Shown piece by piece: positions 57,786 to 64,000 of a DNA stretch of 64,000 bases. The stretch's first letter is position 1; each line of letters opens with the position of its first letter. The DNA comes from Ophthalmolycus amberensis (lineage: Eukaryota; Chordata; Actinopteri; Perciformes; Zoarcidae). Position numbers and translations under genes: made by a program. Where the stretch lies: positions 1-64,000 of the forward strand of contig JAFEUB010001559.1 in assembly GCA_024529925.1 (NCBI GenBank). The letters are read 5' to 3'. The notes beneath the pieces were generated by a model that saw nothing but the letters and a program-made list of their open reading frames with translations, ran no database searches and was not told the DNA's origin.

Positions 57786-58917
57786 TTTCTAAACTGGGGG
57801 AGGGAAAAAGAAATACAAATAGTACAGGTTATGTGGAGTTAAATCAAAAGCCAAGATAGCGCTCACATTGTCCATTCATTGGACATTTCTGTGTTTGTAC
57901 ATTAAGTGTCAAGAACTGATTTTATTTTGACCTGGCAGACCAGGAAACCCTGCATCCAATGGAAAGTGAGGATAAGCAGTGCGAACTGGGCCCATTGGCA
58001 AGTGGGTCAACCACACAACCATCACTAGCTAATGTTAGCTGCTAGCTGCCGTTACCGTCAGATTGATAGCGTTCGTCAATCCTTTCTCGTCTCTAACCAC
58101 CGTCATTAACCTAATTACGACTGAATCAACAGTCTTAGCGTCTTACGATGATACCAAATGTGATACACACACGGGTTCCTGGCTTGAGGAACGATGTTTT
58201 TAAACGACACACAGGTTTTTAATGCCCTCCCCTTATGTTCCTAGCATGGTCTAGTTCGACTAACTTGATGTCAACGGTTAGCTTTGGTAAACGCGATCGA
58301 TCCGATTCACAATTTTGATTTGCTCCCATTTACATTAGCGACCTAACAGGAGTAGATAACGTTATATTGTTGCTAATGTGTCGTTATTTGTGAGTGGAGT
58401 GGCTAACAGTTAGCTAAGCTAGCGTCGTCTAATGTAGCTAGATAACAGTTACGTAGTAGGCCAGCGTGACCAACGACTGACTTTCGTTTGTTAAAATATA
58501 TAAAATAAATACTCGGTTAGGGTGTTGGCAACCCATTTTTAAAATACAATGAACAGAATATAAAAACATTCTACTGCAATGTCTGAACGTTGCGTTTGGC
58601 GTTTTAATTCATTTCTAACAGCTGTATATCACGGCCCGCCCAGGCTGAACGAGCCTGTCAGAACAAAAAGTGTCATGGAATCCGTCCGTCCGTTAGCTCG
58701 CGAGCGTTAGCTGCTAGCTCGCTAGCGTTAGCAGCTAGCTAGCGCGCGCTAACCCACTTGCCTTTCAACAAACCCCCGCGAGCTTGGTCCGTTATCGTGA
58801 CGGCTTCAACCCGGACACGATGAAAAAGCTATTCTAAGATTGAGCTCCTCGTGCAAATATATAGTATTCTAATGCGCTCTGTATAAGTACGACGTTATTA
58901 CACTTACAATATTGGTG
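57786..58917 (-). other. ywhab: ywhab intron 1
   Basis: The acceptor (CCCCCAG at about 57794 on the minus strand) lies 8 bases before the ATG. The upstream exon's donor is at 58917. The intron contains several GCTAGC/TTAGCT-rich stretches, densest at 58690-58760. Confidence 0.6.
58690..58760. repeat. AGCT/GCTAGC-rich quasi-palindromic cluster
   Basis: GTTAGCTCGCGAGCGTTAGC, TGCTAGCTCGCTAGCGTTAG and CAGCTAGCTAGCGCGCGCTA follow each other. They contain many self-complementary words (GCTAGC, AGCT, GCGCGC, CTCGCGAG) in a CpG-rich context near the ywhab promoter. Confidence 0.7.
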
Positions 58918-59010
58918 ACTTTAAGTCCTGCTTTTTTTTCCTCGCGCGCTCTCACTCTCTCGTTCTCTCTCGCTGGTCAATTCAGCCTCCGTCCTCCGTG
59001 TCGTCGTTCA
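58918..59010 (-). other. ywhab: Candidate non-coding first exon and promoter of ywhab
   Basis: On the minus strand an exon ending CACCAATATT|GTAAGTG has a strong donor at 58917. It is preceded by a pyrimidine/purine tract (CTCTCACTCTCTCGTTCTCT on the plus strand) and CpG-rich DNA. Vertebrate YWHAB has a non-coding first exon, which agrees. The exact transcription start is unknown. Confidence 0.5.
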
Positions 59011-59160
59011 GGGCAGTAATTACCACTTCCGCTTCACAGCCACTTCTGTTTCCTCGTTGCTCACCACACATCTGCCTTACATAATGCAGCAACTGCTATA
59101 GGCAATTATGAAATAAGATCATTAATATATAACATAGACACTCAACAGCTCACATATTGT

Positions 59161-59510
59161 GTGTGCTTACATCACATTCTCATAATCTATTTTGGATTGA
59201 GATGGTTCCATGAGGATTTTTATTTATTTATTCAAATGTATTTAAAGCAAAGAATGTATATTGTTTATTGTTTGGTTGCATCTTTGCACTACTGTTTAGT
59301 TAGTTCATTTAATATTCTATTTCATTGTATATATTGTGCATTTTTATATCTAATATTTTTACTCTTATTGTATATTGTGCACTTTATATTTAATATTTTT
59401 ACTCTGTTATTTTATTTACCTGTATCAAAATGGCTGCTGTAGCAAAAATATGTCCCCTTGCGGGATTAATAAAGTAACTATCTATTCATTAATAAAGTAA
59501 CTATCCATCT
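59161..59510 (+). mobile_element. CR1/Rex1-type LINE 3'UTR tail
   Basis: AT-rich TATTGTGCAC... and CTGTATCAAAATGGCTGCTG lead to TGTCCCCTTGCGGGATTAAT, then AAAGTAACTATC, followed by a duplicated ATTAATAAAGTAACTATC. This is the standard 3' end of a fish LINE of the same broad group as 31203-33232. No coding part remains. Confidence 0.6.
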
Positions 59511-61062
59511 GTCTGTCTTAATGTAGCTGCTTTAAACTCGTACAACATTGACATTATCCCTTTCTATCATTCTGCTTCAACATGAGAGCCATCTGCATTT
59601 AAACACATTATAAATATAAACAATTTTGGGCAGGACATTGGAAGCCTCCTATTGGTTGTAATCGTGTGGAAACATATTATCAGTAACTGAGACGCTTCAT
59701 ACGTGTGAGAAAAGCTCCTTTTTGCTTCCCATCATGCACAGCAAGATCAAAGGTAAAGGTCAGTGTGCAATTTGCTCGAGGACACTTAAGCAGATCCGGA
59801 TGTTTATCGGTGGGCTTGAACACGATAAATCTTCCTATAGCACAAGCAGTAGAAGAAGAAAAAGGTAAAACATCTTTATGACAATTTCCTGCAGGCTCCA
59901 TGTTTGATCTTTGCCTGAGTGCATATGACAACAGTGTCGTTTCTCCTTTTTTTAGATGAATCACAGTTTATAAAATGTCATTAAATAGTAAACCCAGGGA
60001 TACATCTTCAAATTGCTTCTCCAAATTCCACAGATGTTCAATTTGTTATGAAATGAGACAGAAAAACAGGAAATCCTCACATTTGAGAAGCTGGAACCAC
60101 AAATGTTTCGAGTTTTTGCATAAAAAAGGACTTGTGAATGACTGCTGATCAAAGGTGATTAGTTATCTGCCGATCAACTAATTAATGAATCGACTAATAG
60201 TTTCAGCGCTAATTGTTATTTTTCTACATTTTGACAATAAGTGGTCGTAATCGTAGTAGTTTTATTATCTCTCTGAAGAAGAGGAAGCATGTGAGTTTTG
60301 GACACCTCACATATAATGTTAATCGCTGTCCGTTAGAGAGACGGTGGTCCCTGCATTCATTAGGAAACAAAGACACATCGCCTCATGGAAAGTGTTCAGG
60401 ATACATTTTGTAACTGTCCAGTTGCTAGAATGCTAAAATGTTTTATCATAATGCAGAAAAAGGGATTACAGCTGCACACCAGAACTCCTCCACGATTAAT
60501 AAACAAACTAAAGACAAATATTTCCTTCAGAAATAGAGTCACAGCCATCTCCTAAAGAGACACGAATAACTGCTGTTATCGAGTTGGTATTTGAACTGAA
60601 GTATGAAGCTGAAAAAGGGAAATATTATTATTCTCTCTACAGTTCAGTGTGAATCACTCCATTTTTTCCATGAATTACTTAAATTCAGGACCACTCGCTC
60701 TTTCCAGAAACATTATTTTGTCGACTAAAGTCAAATTTAAAAGCAGCGTTCATCACGTGTACCTACCGTACTGATTATCCTATATGCATTTTAATCATCC
60801 CTTTGTGCTCAGTATAAACACTTTGTCCGTTTTCTACACAAAAATAACAATACATCTCTTTAGAACCTTCTGACCACTGACAGCAACACAAACACAGCAT
60901 GTGTTGAGTTAAAGTCTGTTTCCTTTTCTTACTCAGCAGCAGCTTAATAAAAAAACAAAAAAAAGAAACTGGATGGAAAAAAAGATTTCTGCTCACATGA
61001 ACCTCTCGATCGCAGCCCAGCAGACGGACGCTCTCTCTCCTCTCGCCAGCTACTAAGACACA
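59511..61062. other. Upstream region of ogn; no gene, one MITE
   Basis: No coding exon was recognised between the LINE tail and the ogn start. The stretch at 59966-60215 is a MITE annotated separately. Confidence 0.5.
59966..60215 (+). mobile_element. hAT-like MITE (…GAATCGACTAATAGTTTCAGC end)
   Basis: TTTATAAAATGTCATTAAAT, CTTCAAATTGCTTCTCC, CACATTTGAGAAGCTGGAAC and AATGAATCGACTAATAGTTT, then CAGCGCTAA, reproduce in order the landmarks of a very common fish non-autonomous element. The superfamily assignment is from memory and uncertain. Confidence 0.6.
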
Positions 61063-62880
61063 ATGATGCAATTCAGGACTTTACTTTTGACATCCGTGAT
61101 GCTCCCGTGGATGTTGTCTTCTGCAGCAAAAAATAAAAGCATGGAAGTGAGAAAACCTAAGGTGAAGATATCTTTTTGGGGGGTTTGAGCGGGGTGGAAG
61201 AAATGCACAATAGTCTGGAGTCGGGGATGTAAAGAATAGTTATTAAGATTTCTCCTTTTTTTTACAGAAAAACACTACAAAGGTTCCAAACTTTAATGTC
61301 CTTCAAGACACCGAACCAGCAGCTCCAAGAGCCCACGGTAAGGTCCGTTTAGACAGATCTAAGTTCTCAACAACAGTTTCAAAGCCGATTATGCAACACT
61401 TGCTGAGGCATTCTTCCACATTTTTGTGAATGTAGCTAAAGCCCCATATTATGTAATAACGGGGCCGATTAAGTGTCCTCATATCAACTGTCTGGTGTAG
61501 TTTTAAGCTGCACTGTCACATCGTTTTCTGTCCAAAAGGTGATGATGAAAACGTTTGTGATGTTTCCAGAGCTGCCGACTTGCCTGCTGTGTGTTTGCCT
61601 GAGCGGGTCCGTTTACTGCGAGGAGGTGACCCCGGAAATGTCGGCCGTCCCGGCGCTGCCAAAGGAAACGGCGTATCTCTACGCACGTTTCAACAAAATC
61701 AGAAAAATCAGAAACCAAGACTTTGCAAACATGGGTGAATACAAGTCGTTGTGATAGTTTAGTCTTCAGTGAATGTCATCTTTCAAGCTCACTTCCTGTG
61801 TTTTGTCCCTCAGCCACAATAAAAAGAATCGACCTAACCGGGAATCTCATCTCCGAGATAGAAGACGGAGCCTTTTCTAAACTTCCAGATCTCGAGGAGC
61901 TCACTCTGGCAGAGAACAGACTGACTAAACTCCCCATGCTGCCCGGCAAGCTGGTGTCCTTCAACGCCAATTTCAACCGGCTCAGAACCCAGGGTGTGAA
62001 GGCGACCGCGTTTAAAGTAAGTCTGCAGACATGATGCACTTTGCATGTGTTTGGATGTTTGATACAGCCAGCGGCCCAATCACCAGAATAATAAAGACAA
62101 AGCATTTCAGGGACCATTATTGTATTTGTTTGAGTGTGAACTGTAATTAATGGTGGAAGAAATAAAACCTAAAGCTTGGTGAGAGTAGAAACCCCCCCGT
62201 GAGAGAGTGAGAAATGTATTTCAATACACTTAATATATTCGTGGAATTTCATGTGTGAAAGTGCAGGATGGATAAATATAAAACTTAATGTCATTTAGAC
62301 AAGGGTTTAAGATTTAATTTGGAATTCATATTTGTATTTGTTTAATTTTTAATTGTTTGTTAAAAGGGCCAAAATGTTGTTTCACTTGTTTTGTTTTTGT
62401 TGCCGTCTTAGAATACAGTGTGTATATATACATATACACACACACTGCTTATGCTTATGCTAATAAGCAGCTTTGTTGTTGCAGAAACTCACCAGGCTGA
62501 CATATCTCTACCTTGGAAACAATGAACTGGCAGCAGTGCCCCAACTTCCAGAGTCTCTGCACGTCGTTCACCTGCATGTAAGTTCACATGTGACTCACAG
62601 AAGCTCTGGGGAAGAAAGTTGATTCTGTTTTGTTCCCGTCAGAAGAAAGCCAGCGGTTGTAGCTACGTGACGGTATAATTGTTTTCTCTCCTGTGTGTTT
62701 GTTCTGCAGAACAACAAGATCTCCACAATAACAGATGAGACATTCTGCAAAGGCAACACCAGCCACTACATCCGCACCAACATGGACGAGGTGAGACTGG
62801 ACGGGAACCCCGTCACGCTCTCCGAGCACCCCAACAGCTTCATCTGTCTGCAGTCGCTCCCTATCGGATGGTACAACTGA
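61063..62880 (+). CDS. ogn: Osteoglycin (mimecan), class III small leucine-rich proteoglycan, complete
   Basis: Secreted extracellular-matrix protein linked to collagen fibril organisation, bone and cornea. The coding exons 61063-61161, 61268-61337, 61570-61734, 61814-62016, 62485-62577 and 62710-62880 total 801 nt, giving 266 residues (human 298); all phases close. It has a signal peptide (residues 1 to about 22, MMQFRTLLLTSVMLPWMLSS), a short variable N-terminal region with little acidic/tyrosine-rich sequence, and the class III cysteine cluster CLLCVCLSGSVYC (C-x2-C-x-C-x6-C). Leucine-rich repeats follow (LPKETAYLYARFNKI, IKRIDLTGNLISEIEDGAF, LEELTLAENRLTKLPMLPG, LTYLYLGNNELAAVP), then the ear-repeat and C-terminal disulphide pair (DETFCKGNTSHYI ... 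NSFICLQSLPIGWYN) with an N-glycosylation site NTS. A second ATG directly follows the first (61066). The fish a or b paralogue is undecided. Confidence 0.95.
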
Positions 62881-63383
62881 AAGTAACCCAGAGCATGCTT
62901 TTGACGGAGGTAAACCAGTCACAAAGTGCAGTTCTTATGTTACATTTAATGTAGTCAACTCTAGTGTACAGTGTACGATCTCTTAGAAGCAGACAGAAGT
63001 CATGTCATTACAGTAAAACAATATTTAAACAAGGATTGTTTCTTATCTTAGATGATGTTGCACAGATACTGGCAGATTGTGATGTCTCTACATACAAAGA
63101 CTCATTTCTGTATCTTTTATTTTGTTGCAATTTAGTTGAGACGCTTTTGTCTCGGCATGTGCTATGAATATGTCAATATGAGACCATTGTTGAGATGATT
63201 ATTACTGCCAATAGTTCTTATTAAAGATAAACTTGCATGCTTCTCCATCAGCCTTGCACTCTTGACTCCTTCATAACTGTGATACGGTTGTTGCGACATG
63301 CTATGAAGTACAGTCCAGCCTGCAGGAAACAAGTCAGAGAGTCCAAGAAGGTGTCCTTAGTCCACATTAAGTCCCACCGCCGC
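62881..63383. other. Overlapping 3'UTR zone: ogn (+) and an unknown gene (-)
   Basis: The plus strand has ATTAAA at 63220-63225, a candidate ogn poly(A) signal 340 bases after its stop. The minus strand has AATAAA (plus-strand TTTATT at 63116-63121) 263 bases after the stop of the minus-strand exon. If both are used, the mRNAs overlap tail to tail by about 100 bases or more. Confidence 0.4.
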
Positions 63384-63472
63384 TCACTTGGCTGCAGGCT
63401 CATCAAGAACCAAACCATCTGCTATCTTCTGCTGGTAATCCCGCTCTGATCGTTTCCTTCGGTAGACATCAT
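63384..63472 (-). CDS. Terminal coding exon of an unidentified gene
   Basis: On the minus strand, a polypyrimidine/AG acceptor (CTTTTCCAG at about 63473) opens a frame of 28 residues, DDVYRRKRSERDYQQKIADG followed by LVLDEPAAK, then TGA. The charged, codon-regular composition, the good acceptor and the downstream AATAAA suggest a genuine last exon entered in phase with two leading bases (AT). I do not recognise the protein, and the preceding exon is not seen in the remaining 530 bases. It could be a chance frame. Confidence 0.4.
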
Positions 63473-64000
63473 CTGGAAAAGAAGTAAAAGACTGAATGAG
63501 GCACTTGAAATATAGACAGGTCTGATGCTGTTAAAGCTGCAGGAAGTGATCAATAATATTAATAATGACTGCATACCATTTAGGTGAGCTAGTTCAAAGG
63601 GTGCACTTAATGAAGCTGAGCCATGTTCTTCAAGCAATGACAAATCTGAATGTCTTCCGTGAAGAAGGTTTATACCAGGACACGGGAAACCAAAACAGCT
63701 GTAATTCACTTATGATATTGAAAATAAGAATAAAAGAGTTTGCAACTGCAACAGATATGCAGTAAGGAAGCAGTTCTAACACAAACAAGCTGAGGAATGA
63801 CGTCTCTGAAGAGGAAAACAATTTCCTGTGTCCCTGAATAGCCTCAGAATACGGCAGGATCAAATATGCACGGCAGCTTTTTCTCATTTGTTTTGTTTTT
63901 AACACGAGAGGATTTAGTTCTCCTGAAGTGCCACATCTGGAATAAATGGTTACGGGTTCAGTGAGAGCAGCTTTTTAAATTGACTCTCTACAGGTGTAGC
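63473..64000. other. Right edge, no gene recognised
   Basis: Probably intron of the minus-strand gene ending at 63384. The open frames here (63565-63765 +, 63630-63905 -) show no recognisable family. Confidence 0.4.

Noticed and set aside
61539..61569. Earlier splice acceptor (CCAAAAG) for ogn exon 3
   Set aside because: It would put the cysteine cluster out of frame. The acceptor at 61569 gives ELPTCLLCVC in phase.
1..64000. tRNA, rRNA, snoRNA or microRNA genes
   Set aside because: None was recognised by eye. Small RNAs in introns cannot be excluded without covariance-model searches, so none is reported.

Overview
The window is a vertebrate, almost certainly teleost (percomorph-like), nuclear segment. 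The evidence is multi-exon genes with GT-AG introns, dense CA/GT microsatellites, and interspersed repeats of families common in fish (CR1/Rex1-like and L2/I-like LINE ends, several MITE-like families). No prokaryotic or viral features are seen.

Layout. 1-14.4 kb has no recognisable coding exon and is rich in repeats: LINE remnants, a MITE with an expanded 14-bp array, and a 52-bp minisatellite. 14.4-25.2 kb (+) holds exons 2 to the end of slc12a5 (KCC2, the neuronal K-Cl cotransporter); its first coding exon was not found. 28.7-29.7 kb (+) is an intronless, frameshifted, 3'-truncated Rh-glycoprotein (ammonium transporter) copy. 31.2-33.2 kb (-) is a 5'-truncated LINE with a reverse transcriptase. 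35.0-41.4 kb (+) is rbm39, an SR-like splicing factor. 43.8-52.3 kb (-) is pabpc1l, a cytoplasmic poly(A)-binding protein, and 56.0-57.8 kb (-) is ywhab (14-3-3 beta), about 3.7 kb upstream on the same strand. 61.1-62.9 kb (+) is ogn (osteoglycin/mimecan). A terminal coding exon of an unidentified minus-strand gene lies at 63.4 kb, with a 3'UTR that probably overlaps the ogn 3'UTR.

slc12a5, rbm39, pabpc1l and ywhab all have human orthologues on chromosome 20q, and the ywhab-pabpc1l tandem pair is conserved, so this is a 20q-syntenic fish segment. ogn (human 9q22) is not part of that block. The genes are independent housekeeping or tissue genes with no evident joint pathway.

The rbm39, pabpc1l and ogn reading frames close perfectly across all exons. 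slc12a5 has one extra base in exon 9, and ywhab has one apparent extra base just before its usual stop. Either base could be an assembly indel or real, and both deserve checking. I found no convincing new biological system. The most unusual structures are the 52-bp minisatellite built from diverged half-units with bHLH- and CRE-like cores, the TATA-containing 14-bp array growing out of a MITE end, and a 31-bp near-perfect palindrome exactly at the 5' truncation point of the LINE.
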